Assembly: GCA_945874695.1 (NCBI GenBank)
Contig: CAMCHP010000013.1
Span: forward strand, 1-52,064
Direction of reading: 5' to 3'
From: Chryseobacterium gleum
Lineage (GTDB): Bacteria > Bacteroidota > Bacteroidia > Flavobacteriales_D > Sanyastnellaceae
Length of the DNA stretch: 52,064 bases
Shown: piece after piece, positions 8,785 through 16,309 of the stretch
Layout of the letters: every line of letters starts with the position of its first letter
How positions within the stretch are numbered: the first letter of the stretch is position 1
Translations under genes and position numbers: made by a program
Notes under the pieces: generated by a model
The model's input: only the letters and a program-made list of their open reading frames with translations
Database searches by the model: none
Told to the model about the DNA's origin: nothing

Positions 8785-10190
8785 TTCTTCAATCGGTTGT
8801 ATCCAAGCAAGTTCAGCATGTCTTTTGACTCTTGCTCCTCATTAAATACTTCGTAGGTTATTTCACCGTTTTCATCGCGGTCAATCAAAATATGCTGCGG
8901 ACCAGGAATGAGGCAATGGTGAATGCCTCCGTAGCCACCAATGCTGTCTTGGTAGGCACCGGTGTTGAAAAAGCCTAAATACTGCTCTTTCAAACGGCTA
9001 AACTTGGGCAAATAAATTGCGTTGATGTGTTGTTCTGAATTGTAGTAGTCGTCGCTGTCGCAGGTCAAGCCGCCCAAAAACACGCGCTCGTACTCTTTGT
9101 CCCAGCCATTGATCGGCAACATGATAAAGCGCTTGTTGATAGCCCAGCTATCAGGCAAGGTAGTCATGAACGACGAATCAATCATGTTCCACTTTTCTCG
9201 GTCGTTTTGCTGCTTTTGGTAAAGTACCTTATACAACATGCCGCCGCTTTCACCCACCGTAAATGAACCAAATTCAGTGTAAATATGCGGCAATGGCACA
9301 CCCTCTTCGTCGCAAACCGACTTCACCTGCTCAATGATTGCATCAATGATGTATTCATAGTCGTAGGTAAAGGCCAAAGAGTTCTTAATTGGAAAACCGC
9401 CTCCGATGTTGAGGGAGTCAAGCGTAGGACATACTTTACGTAAGTCGCAATACAGCTTGAGGGTTTTGAGCAACTCGTTCCAGTAGTACGCCGTGTCGCG
9501 AATGCCCGTGTTCACAAAAAAGTGGAGCATTTTGAGCGTAAGGTTGGGGTTTTGCTCTTTCAACTCATTGTAAAACGGCAAAACCCGGCGGTAGCCGATT
9601 CCCAAGCGCGAGGTGTAGAATTCAAACTTCGGCTCTTCTTCTGAAGCAATACGAATACCCACATCCATAGGGTGTTCGATGTACTTTTTAAACAGCTTCG
9701 CTTCGAAATCATTGTCGAGAATTGGCATAATGTTCACCATGCCGTCGCTCACCAGCGAGTTGATCTTCTCAATGTATTCTTCTTTCTTGAAGCCATTACA
9801 AATAACGCGTTTCTGCCCGTCGATTTTACCTGCGTCATACAATGCGCGCACAATGTCGAGGTCATACGGAGAAGATGTTTCAATGTGTGCCCCAGCTTTT
9901 ACGGCTGCCTCAAGCACGAAACTGAAGTGCGAACTCTTCGTAACGTAGCAATAGTGGTAGTCAGCCTTGTAGTTGTGACGCTCCATGGCGTCAGAGAACC
10001 ACTTGCGCGCACGGTGAATATTCGCGCCTATTTTAGGCAAGTAATTGAATTTTAATGGGGTACCATACTCTTCAATCAACTCCATGAGTTGAATGCCGTG
10101 AAATGTTAGGTTTCCCTTTTCATCAAAGCCAAACTCTTCTTGTGGCCAGTCGAAGGTTTGCTCAATTAAGTCGCTATATTGAATTTTCAT
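8781..10190 (-). CDS. speA: Biosynthetic arginine decarboxylase
   Basis: PLP-dependent decarboxylase of alanine-racemase fold, 469 residues, the short form typical of Bacteroidota. It converts arginine to agmatine. The PLP lysine is in CYVTKSSHF (K85), the phosphate-binding glycines in LNIGGGFP (263-265), and the substrate-side motif in LTCDSDDYY (about 376-383), with FFNTGAYQ at 407-414. First gene of the operon speA-speB-DHS-acidic protein. A hairpin (10227-10243) and a candidate Arg-rich leader ORF lie in its 5' region, raising the possibility of translational control by arginine or polyamines. Confidence 0.94.
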   Translation of the reverse strand: MKIQYSDLIEQTFDWPQEEFGFDEKGNLTFHGIQLMELIEEYGTPLKFNYLPKIGANIHRARKWFSDAMERHNYKADYHYCYVTKSSHFSFVLEAAVKAGAHIETSSPYDLDIVRALYDAGKIDGQKRVICNGFKKEEYIEKINSLVSDGMVNIMPILDNDFEAKLFKKYIEHPMDVGIRIASEEEPKFEFYTSRLGIGYRRVLPFYNELKEQNPNLTLKMLHFFVNTGIRDTAYYWNELLKTLKLYCDLRKVCPTLDSLNIGGGFPIKNSLAFTYDYEYIIDAIIEQVKSVCDEEGVPLPHIYTEFGSFTVGESGGMLYKVLYQKQQNDREKWNMIDSSFMTTLPDSWAINKRFIMLPINGWDKEYERVFLGGLTCDSDDYYNSEQHINAIYLPKFSRLKEQYLGFFNTGAYQDSIGGYGGIHHCLIPGPQHILIDRDENGEITYEVFNEEQESKDMLNLLGYNRLKK

Positions 10191-10226
10191 GCTTTCGGGT
10201 CAAAGAAATAAAGATGAAATGAAAGA

Positions 10227-10243
10227 ACAGCAACGTTTGCTGT
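10227..10243 (-). promoter_or_regulatory. Hairpin in the speA leader
   Basis: A perfect 7-bp stem (ACAGCAA/TTGCTGT) with a 3-nt loop, between the candidate leader ORF and the speA start. On the minus strand it is followed by TCTTTCATTT, which could act as a weak terminator or attenuator. Confidence 0.4.
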
Positions 10244-10273
10244 AAAATTTAAGTCAAACTTCACTTCAGTGAC

Positions 10274-10369
10274 TCAGAGCCGAATGGCAAATAATGCCCG
10301 ACGCGAGCCAGGACGGCTGAAATCAAGCGTCTTCAATAGCTTTTCGATATGGCGTGAGCGGTGCTCCAT
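10274..10369 (-). CDS. Candidate Arg-rich leader peptide ORF upstream of speA
   Basis: A 31-codon ORF on the speA strand. It begins MEHRSRHIEKLLKTLDFS and ends SRRALFAIRL, with six Arg, two Lys and two His. A perfect TAnnTTTGC box ends 6 bp before its ATG, so its transcript would be leaderless or nearly so. Its stop lies 83 bp upstream of speA. It resembles in position and composition the leader peptides that control polyamine genes elsewhere (for example SpeFL before speF in enterobacteria). No homology is claimed, and coding potential is unproven. Confidence 0.35.
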   Translation of the reverse strand: MEHRSRHIEKLLKTLDFSRPGSRRALFAIRL

Positions 10370-10375
10370 GGCGGC

Positions 10376-10384
10376 GCAAAAATA
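10376..10384 (-). promoter_or_regulatory. -7 element upstream of the speA leader
   Basis: TATTTTTGC on the minus strand matches the Bacteroidota -7 element TAnnTTTGC exactly. No good TTTG is seen 17-20 bp upstream. It would start a transcript at about 10370 that runs through the leader ORF into speA. Confidence 0.5.
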
Positions 10385-10538
10385 GAGATTTTGATATTCT
10401 ATGCTGCGCCTTTGACAATTCCTTTCCATCTTTTCTGAATTCTAGGGTCTCGCAACGGCAATCGATCCAAAAGAAGCTCGTAAGCGCAGCTCTATTTCAA
10501 CGTGTCAATTGCTACAAAATCGCATGAAGAGCACTCAC

Positions 10539-10560
10539 CATCCAGCCGTTAGGCTGAAAC
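10539..10560 (+). repeat. REP-like palindrome, copy j
   Basis: CATCC, stem AGCC/GGCT around GTTA, then GAAAC. Intergenic copy of the repeat family. Confidence 0.65.
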
Positions 10561-10674
10561 CTAAAAAACAAACCGTCGCCGTACACACAGTGCCCAGAAG
10601 GCGCTGATTGTGCCGTCGTTGGTCGAAAATACACCCCTGAAACGAATATTTCGAGTAAGATTCGACGAATTGCG

Positions 10675-10683
10675 TATCTTTAG
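10675..10683 (+). promoter_or_regulatory. -7-like element before the M36 peptidase gene
   Basis: TATCTTTAG resembles TAnnTTTG and lies 54 bp upstream of the ATG at 10738. The -33 region is weak (TTTCG about 22 bp upstream). Confidence 0.4.
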
Positions 10684-10737
10684 GGCTCGCGACGTGGTGA
10701 ATGTTGCGGGGAAAATTATTGACCAAAACAACCGAAA

Positions 10738-13700
10738 ATGTCGTTTAAGACTACTGCCTTTTTCTTGGCTTTCCTCGCGGTAGCGAGCTTTGCCGAAGCT
10801 CAAAACGCATGGGCGCCCGTGCAAAATCAATTGAGCCGCACCCATCGACCTGATAACGTTTCAGAGAAAGACATTGCCTCGGCGCTGCACATGCGCGCGG
10901 TACGCAACGACAAAACGGGGCACGTGTACCATTACCTGCAACAACAGGTAGATGGCATCCCAGTGCACAATGCTATGATGACTGTTGTGGTTGACCCCCA
11001 AGGGCAAGTGATGCACACTAACGAACGTTTTGTGCACGGCATTGAGCGGATGTTGGGCGCACTGTCGCCAGCAATCAGCGCTGAAAATGCTTTGCAGCGC
11101 GCGGCGAGCCACCTCGGTTTACCCGTTGGCACAATTCGGGTACTTGAACCTGCGAGCGGGCAAAATCAGAAAGGTAAATTATCGCCATCTGACATTTCAT
11201 TCGATCCGATTCCATTCAGCCTTGTGCTCGAGCAAACATCGTCATCAGCGGTAACCCTCACGTGGGAATTGGTCATCAAAACCCTCGACACCAAGCACTG
11301 GTGGCAAATTCGGGTGAATGCCATCAGCGGCGAGGTTACCTCTAAGAATGATTGGATTACCACCTGCCGGTGGGATGGGGACGGTGGTCATGCACACAAT
11401 GCAACCTGTGACACCGAGCGCATCGGCCGCAATCCGCTGCTCACGCCAGCTGCCTATGCACCAAGTCCGCTTTTACCTGGAAGCAGCTACCGCGTTTTCG
11501 AAGAGCCGAAGCGCTCGCCGTATGACGGTGCCCGCACCTTGGTCAACACCCCTTGGATGATGAACCCCAATGCCTCTCCGTTTGGATGGCACGACACAAA
11601 TGGCGCTCCTGGGGCCGAATTTACCATCACCCGCGGTAACAATGTTTTAGCTTCAGAAGATCGGAATGCTGATAACAATCCGGGTTTTTCGCCCGATGGT
11701 GGTGCTGGATTGGATTTTGACTTCCCTCTTGATCTGACCCAACAGCCTGTAAACTATCAGGCAGCTGCAATTACCAACCTCTTTTACTGGAACAATTTTT
11801 TACATGATGTATTATACGCCTACGGCTTCGACGAACAAAGCGGAAACTTTCAACAAAACAATTACGGCAATGGTGGCGCAGGAAATGATCATGTAATCGC
11901 CGATGCGCAAGATGGTTCGGGTACCAACAATGCCAACTTTGGCACCCCGCCTGATGGCGAAAATCCGCGGATGCAAATGTTCGAATGGACTTACGCCGAA
12001 GCACCCTTTTTTGAGGCCAATGGCGTGAACTACACAGCGGTTGTTGCTGGTTTTGGCGCACAACAAGGCTTTTGGACGGGTGAATTGGTGCAGGCCCTTG
12101 ACGGCAGTGCCCAACCTACACAAGTATGCAACGCAGTTACCAATGGAGCGTCAGTGGCTGATAAAATAGCATTGATCGACCGCGGCACCTGCAATTTCAC
12201 AACGAAGGTACTCAACGCGCAAAACGCGGGAGCCATTGCCGTAGTTATGGTACAAAACGTTGGCGACGCGCCTTTTTCAATGGGCGGGGCGGATGCAGCC
12301 ATAACGATTCCTGCGGTGATGGTTTCACTGGCCAACGGCAATACCCTAAAAAACCTACTCACTCAGGGCGTTGTAAACATTACATTGAGCCTACCTGCAT
12401 CGGTAAACCGAGATAGCGATTTCGACAATGAAATCATCGCACACGAATACGGCCACGGTTTGTCGATTCGATTAACTGCGGGTGCTGACAACGTGAGTTG
12501 CTTGTTTAACAATGAGCAAATGGGTGAAGGCTGGAGCGATTACCTCGGACTGATTACAACAATGACTGCCGCTGATTTTGCAGAGGAAAGCCGCGGCATG
12601 GCCAATTACTCATTCGGAACGGGTCCTAATGGCGGTGGTATTCGTCCTTTCCCCTATTCATTTGACCTCTCGATCAATCCTGTGACCTACAACGACATTG
12701 GCGGCCTGAGCATTCCACACGGGGTTGGCTCGGTGTGGTGCAGCATGCTTTGGGACATGACTTGGTTGCTGATTGACCAACACGGCTACGACGATGACAT
12801 TTTCAATGGCACAGGCGGTAACAACATCGCCTTACAATTGGTGGTTGAGGGCTTAAAGCTTCAGCCCTGTTCACCCGGCTTTGTAGATGGCCGTGACGCT
12901 ATTTTGTTGGCTGACCAAATTCTTTACGGCGGAGCAAACCAATGTTTGATTTGGCAGGCATTTGCTCGTCGTGGACTCGGCGCGTTCGCCAGCCAAGGCA
13001 GCAGCAGCTCTACAACAGACGGCACTGAATCGTATGAATTGGGTGGCCCATGTAACTTAGGTATTGAAAAAGACATGGTAGCGGCTATGGATGCTGGCAC
13101 ATCAACATTGGTAACCTTAACGGTGAGCAACAACAGTGCACAACTGGCGACGAATGTTGTTATTACTGACGTTATTCCGGTAGAAGTAAGCTACGTCGCG
13201 GGATCTGCATCATGCCCAGTAAACGTCTCAGGCGGTACACTCACGTTTAACCTCGGCACGCTTGCTGTGGGCGAAGTTGTTTCATGCACCTACCAGATCG
13301 CAGCACCAGAAACACCGTATACCATTGCTCAGGTTTATGACACCGTGGAGGACGGCCCATCGAACTACCAAGCCACTTCAGGCTTCGGAAGCTTCAACTT
13401 CGCGCTTTCCAATGTGCGTTCAGCCAGCCCAACAACATCGTGGTATGCTCCTGACCCCACTGAACAGAGCGACTTTTACTTAACAATCCCCGGAATTACT
13501 GACATCACAGCGAGCACCTTTTTAAGCTTCCAACACTATTTCAACACTGAAACGAATTGGGATGGCTGCGTCTTAGAGGTTTCAACTAACGGTGGCGCAA
13601 GTTATGCTGACGTAGGGGCATTGATTACGCAAAACGGATACACCGGCATAATCAATGCCAATCCGGCAAGTGCAATCAGCGGGCGACCCGCGTTTACGGG

Positions 13701-14118
13701 CGGTACTCCTGGCTTTATTACTACAATAGTTAATTTGGGCAGTTTTGCGGGGCAAACGATTAACTTCCGATTCCGCATGGCATCTGATCAAATTATTGGC
13801 GGAGAAGGCTGGTACATTGACGACATCTTTGTCGGTGAAGTACTCGTTGATTTCACGAATACAGCATGCGTTACGAGTGATCAAACCAGCTCCTTCTGTG
13901 CATCGCGCACGGCTTTGATTACGGCTCCTGGTACCAATCCGCAAGGTTGTTTTGGCGACTTTAACGGCGATGGAACAATCAATATTGCTGATTTCTTGAT
14001 TCTGTTGGCTGACTTCGGCTGCGCAGGAGTGTGCGCTACTGACCTCAACAACGATGGTCAAGTAAACTCAGGTGACATGCTGGCGTTCTTGACCGTGTTT
14101 AGCACCGCTTGTCCGTAA
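10738..14118 (+). CDS. Secreted M36 (fungalysin-type) metallopeptidase with PA, DUF11 and dockerin-like regions
   Basis: A 1126-residue exported zinc peptidase. Signal peptide about 1-21 (ending SFAEAQ). An FTP-type propeptide spans about 60-100 (HYLQQQVDGIPVHNAMMTVV). The M36 core has HEYGH at 569-573 and the third zinc ligand in GEGWSDYLG (Glu597). A PA domain is inserted before the active site (about 430-550, ALIDRGTCNFTTKVLNAQNAG). After the catalytic part come a DUF11-like domain (about 774-852), a jelly-roll or MAM-like region (about 870-1040) and two dockerin-type calcium loops (FGDFNGDGTINIADFLILL and TDLNNDGQVNSGDMLAFL, 1072-1121). No standard T9SS sorting domain is seen, so the dockerin-like end may replace it. 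Likely role: extracellular protein degradation. Confidence 0.9.
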   Translation: MSFKTTAFFLAFLAVASFAEAQNAWAPVQNQLSRTHRPDNVSEKDIASALHMRAVRNDKTGHVYHYLQQQVDGIPVHNAMMTVVVDPQGQVMHTNERFVHGIERMLGALSPAISAENALQRAASHLGLPVGTIRVLEPASGQNQKGKLSPSDISFDPIPFSLVLEQTSSSAVTLTWELVIKTLDTKHWWQIRVNAISGEVTSKNDWITTCRWDGDGGHAHNATCDTERIGRNPLLTPAAYAPSPLLPGSSYRVFEEPKRSPYDGARTLVNTPWMMNPNASPFGWHDTNGAPGAEFTITRGNNVLASEDRNADNNPGFSPDGGAGLDFDFPLDLTQQPVNYQAAAITNLFYWNNFLHDVLYAYGFDEQSGNFQQNNYGNGGAGNDHVIADAQDGSGTNNANFGTPPDGENPRMQMFEWTYAEAPFFEANGVNYTAVVAGFGAQQGFWTGELVQALDGSAQPTQVCNAVTNGASVADKIALIDRGTCNFTTKVLNAQNAGAIAVVMVQNVGDAPFSMGGADAAITIPAVMVSLANGNTLKNLLTQGVVNITLSLPASVNRDSDFDNEIIAHEYGHGLSIRLTAGADNVSCLFNNEQMGEGWSDYLGLITTMTAADFAEESRGMANYSFGTGPNGGGIRPFPYSFDLSINPVTYNDIGGLSIPHGVGSVWCSMLWDMTWLLIDQHGYDDDIFNGTGGNNIALQLVVEGLKLQPCSPGFVDGRDAILLADQILYGGANQCLIWQAFARRGLGAFASQGSSSSTTDGTESYELGGPCNLGIEKDMVAAMDAGTSTLVTLTVSNNSAQLATNVVITDVIPVEVSYVAGSASCPVNVSGGTLTFNLGTLAVGEVVSCTYQIAAPETPYTIAQVYDTVEDGPSNYQATSGFGSFNFALSNVRSASPTTSWYAPDPTEQSDFYLTIPGITDITASTFLSFQHYFNTETNWDGCVLEVSTNGGASYADVGALITQNGYTGIINANPASAISGRPAFTGGTPGFITTIVNLGSFAGQTINFRFRMASDQIIGGEGWYIDDIFVGEVLVDFTNTACVTSDQTSSFCASRTALITAPGTNPQGCFGDFNGDGTINIADFLILLADFGCAGVCATDLNNDGQVNSGDMLAFLTVFSTACP

Positions 14119-14168
14119 AGTTAATCCTGACAGTTGTCACTTAATCCCTCGAAGTGCAGGGAATTTGA

Positions 14169-14176
14169 TAGCTTTG
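14169..14176 (+). promoter_or_regulatory. -7 element before ferritin
   Basis: TAGCTTTG matches TAnnTTTG and lies 46 bp before the ferritin ATG. No clear TTTG at the right distance. Confidence 0.45.
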
Positions 14177-14222
14177 AACCGCCAAAGGTCAGTTCTGTTA
14201 AACACTGAAAAATTAGACACGC

Positions 14223-14744
14223 ATGCTAACCCAAAGAATAGAAGACGCCCTCAACGAACAAATTCGTGTAGAGGCAGAATCATCGCAGTTTTATCTTGCC
14301 ATGGCCTCTTGGGCCGAGACGTCAGGATTGAATGGCGTTGCTGGATTTATGTACGCACACTCTGATGAAGAGCGAATGCACATGCTGAAGTTGGTGAAAT
14401 TCGTCAACGAACGCGGCGGCAAAGCGGTTATTCCAGCGCTTTCACAGCCGCCAAAAACATGGGGTAGTGCACAAGACATTTTTAAAGAATTGTTGGAGCA
14501 CGAAACGCGCGTGACCTCAGAAATCAACAGCGTGGTTGATGTTTGCTTAAGCGAGAAAGACTATACTACGCACAACTTCATGCAATGGTATGTCAGCGAG
14601 CAAATCGAAGAAGAGGCCTTGGCGCGTACCATCCTCGACAAGTTGAACCTCATTGGCAACGACAAAGGCGGTATGTACCTCTTTGACCGCGATTTGGGTA
14701 ATTTGCGCGCTGAAGCTTCAGCCAGCACTACTCCTAAAAAATGA
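14223..14744 (+). CDS. ftnA: Non-heme ferritin
   Basis: 173-residue four-helix ferritin that oxidises Fe(II) and stores iron in a 24-mer shell. The ferroxidase ligands match E. coli FtnA residue for residue: Glu17, Glu50, His53, Glu94, Gln127 and Glu130. It has no Met ligand of the bacterioferritin type, so it is a heme-free ferritin. It has its own -7 element and a strong downstream terminator, so it appears monocistronic. No Fur box was recognised by eye. Confidence 0.96.
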   Translation: MLTQRIEDALNEQIRVEAESSQFYLAMASWAETSGLNGVAGFMYAHSDEERMHMLKLVKFVNERGGKAVIPALSQPPKTWGSAQDIFKELLEHETRVTSEINSVVDVCLSEKDYTTHNFMQWYVSEQIEEEALARTILDKLNLIGNDKGGMYLFDRDLGNLRAEASASTTPKK

Positions 14745-14798
14745 GACTCCTGATGTCTGGTGTCTAATTCACACACCGACGTTCATAATAGCCTTAAC

Positions 14799-14833
14799 GC
14801 CCTTGTTCTACTGAACAGGGGCTTTCTATTTTT
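14799..14833 (+). terminator. Intrinsic terminator after ferritin
   Basis: A 10-bp stem with one G-T pair (GCCCTTGTTC/GAACAGGGGC), loop TACT, then TTTCTATTTTT. Confidence 0.85.
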
Positions 14834-14861
14834 GTACATTACCTGAATTCCGTGTGCAAGC

Positions 14862-15395
14862 ATGAAACTAATATGGTTCTTCGTTGCCTTTTTGTACACT
14901 GCATACCTTGGCGGCTTAGATCAAACTGACCCTACGCTAGAAGATGCTGACACTGTAGCGATTTTGAAGGCCAGCTACCTCTTCAAGTTTGCGACATCAA
15001 ATGAATGGCCTTCCAATACTGAAAAAGGCAGTTTCAAAATTGCGGTATACGGCAACGACAACATCTACCGCGAACTTCTGACGAAATATGCCACCAAGGC
15101 CATTGGTGATCAAAGCCTTGAAGTGGTTGAGCTCACCGCGCCATCGACGAGCAGTTTCTACCACATCATTTACGTGAGCGACAAGCAGCCCGAGGCGCTC
15201 GCCGCCATTGTGAAATCAGTTGGGAACAAACCCACGATGATCATTGCAGAAGGGCGCGACAACACGAAAAAGGGAGCCATGATTTGTTTTGTGACGGTAG
15301 AAAACTCAACGCGATATGTAATCAACTCTGAGGCAGCGTTAAAACGCAACATCACCCTCGGATCAACCATCATACTATGGGCTGTCAGCAACTAA
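14862..15395 (+). CDS. YfiR-like periplasmic protein (DUF4154)
   Basis: 177 residues with an N-terminal signal or anchor segment (MKLIWFFVAFLYTAYLGG) and the pattern of the YfiR/HmsC family: KASYLFKFATSNEWP near residue 40, FKIAVYGND, an II-rich core and the closing LKRNITLGSTIILWAVSN. In Pseudomonas, YfiR is a periplasmic repressor of the diguanylate cyclase YfiN. Here the neighbours are a TPR protein and a HAMP-SpoIIE phosphatase instead. Its 3' end overlaps the TPR gene by 19 bp, so translation is probably coupled. Role as a periplasmic signal input is inferred. Confidence 0.8.
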   Translation: MKLIWFFVAFLYTAYLGGLDQTDPTLEDADTVAILKASYLFKFATSNEWPSNTEKGSFKIAVYGNDNIYRELLTKYATKAIGDQSLEVVELTAPSTSSFYHIIYVSDKQPEALAAIVKSVGNKPTMIIAEGRDNTKKGAMICFVTVENSTRYVINSEAALKRNITLGSTIILWAVSN

Positions 15396-16303
15396 TAAGC
15401 CGCACCCTGCTCCTCCTCTGCTTCGCATCGGCATCGTTTGCTGCCGATGCGCAACCCAGTGGAGGTAAAACAGAACTCGCCATCAAGCAATACCAAGCGG
15501 GAGACTTGATGGCTGCGCGAACCACCATCAACGAGGCCTTGCAAGCTGCTGATGCACAAAAAAATCCATACACATGGTACGTCAAAGGCTTCATCTATAA
15601 AGAAATCTACAAGGAGATTGAGAAAGGCAATCCAACTTCAGAAAACCGCGAAGTTGCGGTTGAGGCAATCTTAAAAAGCATGTCCCTCGACCCATCCGGC
15701 CGACAGGCCGAAAACAATAAAAAAGCTCTGCATTACCTCGCCATATCGTTCTACAACGATGCGGTAATTCTCACACGATCACTTACCCCCGAAAACTTGC
15801 TCTTACCAGAGCGTTACTATTTGCGATACAAAGCACTCAATGCCTATCTCGAACCCGATAAAGATTACGCAAAGCAAGACGCTGAATTTTATAAAAACAT
15901 GGCACGCGGGTGCCGCGTGATTTATGAAAACGATCCGGTCAATCAACCCGTGTTCTTCGAAAAAACCATTGGCTACTACGAACAAGCCATTGCTGTACAA
16001 CCTGATGACTTTCAAGCCAATTATAACCTAGCGGTTAACTACTACAACCGCGGGGTACATAAGATACGAAAAATCGACCACACGACTGAAATCTTCGAGT
16101 TGATAACTATTCAAGACGAGTGCATTCGGCTGTTTAAATTGGCACTGCCATTTATGCTCAAAGCACACGACATCGAACCCCAACACACCAAAACACTGGG
16201 GGGATTGATGGCCATATACCGAAGTTTGAGCAACACTGCTGAGGCTGCCGAGTACCAACGCAAGCTCGAAGCACTGATTCAAAACGGGAGTACCGACGAG
16301 TAA
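15377..16303 (+). CDS. Exported tetratricopeptide-repeat protein
   Basis: 308 residues with a signal peptide (MGCQQLISRTLLLLCFASAS, cleavage near AADAQ). The rest is helical with TPR-like units, such as AIKQYQAGDLMAARTTINEA, a central ALHYLAISFYNDAV and YEQAIAVQPDDFQANYNLAV. It overlaps the YfiR-like gene by 19 bp and lies 6 bp before the phosphatase gene, so the three form one unit. A scaffold between the periplasmic sensor and the membrane phosphatase is a plausible role but is inference. A REP-like palindrome lies inside the coding sequence. Confidence 0.78.
   Translation: MGCQQLISRTLLLLCFASASFAADAQPSGGKTELAIKQYQAGDLMAARTTINEALQAADAQKNPYTWYVKGFIYKEIYKEIEKGNPTSENREVAVEAILKSMSLDPSGRQAENNKKALHYLAISFYNDAVILTRSLTPENLLLPERYYLRYKALNAYLEPDKDYAKQDAEFYKNMARGCRVIYENDPVNQPVFFEKTIGYYEQAIAVQPDDFQANYNLAVNYYNRGVHKIRKIDHTTEIFELITIQDECIRLFKLALPFMLKAHDIEPQHTKTLGGLMAIYRSLSNTAEAAEYQRKLEALIQNGSTDE
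15693..15714 (+). repeat. REP-like palindrome, copy e (inside the TPR gene)
   Basis: CATCC, stem GGCC/GGCC around GACA, then GAAAA. It is read in the protein as PSGRQAEN, a different frame from copy g, so the conservation is in the DNA rather than the peptide. Confidence 0.7.
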
Positions 16304-16309
16304 GCAACC

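Larger units (their letters stand above)
10385..10737. other. Divergent intergenic region between speA leader and M36 peptidase
   Basis: About 350 bp with no convincing gene. It holds one REP-like palindrome (10539-10560) and a -7-like element for the downstream peptidase (10675-10683). I see no tRNA or long ORF in the rest. Confidence 0.6.
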
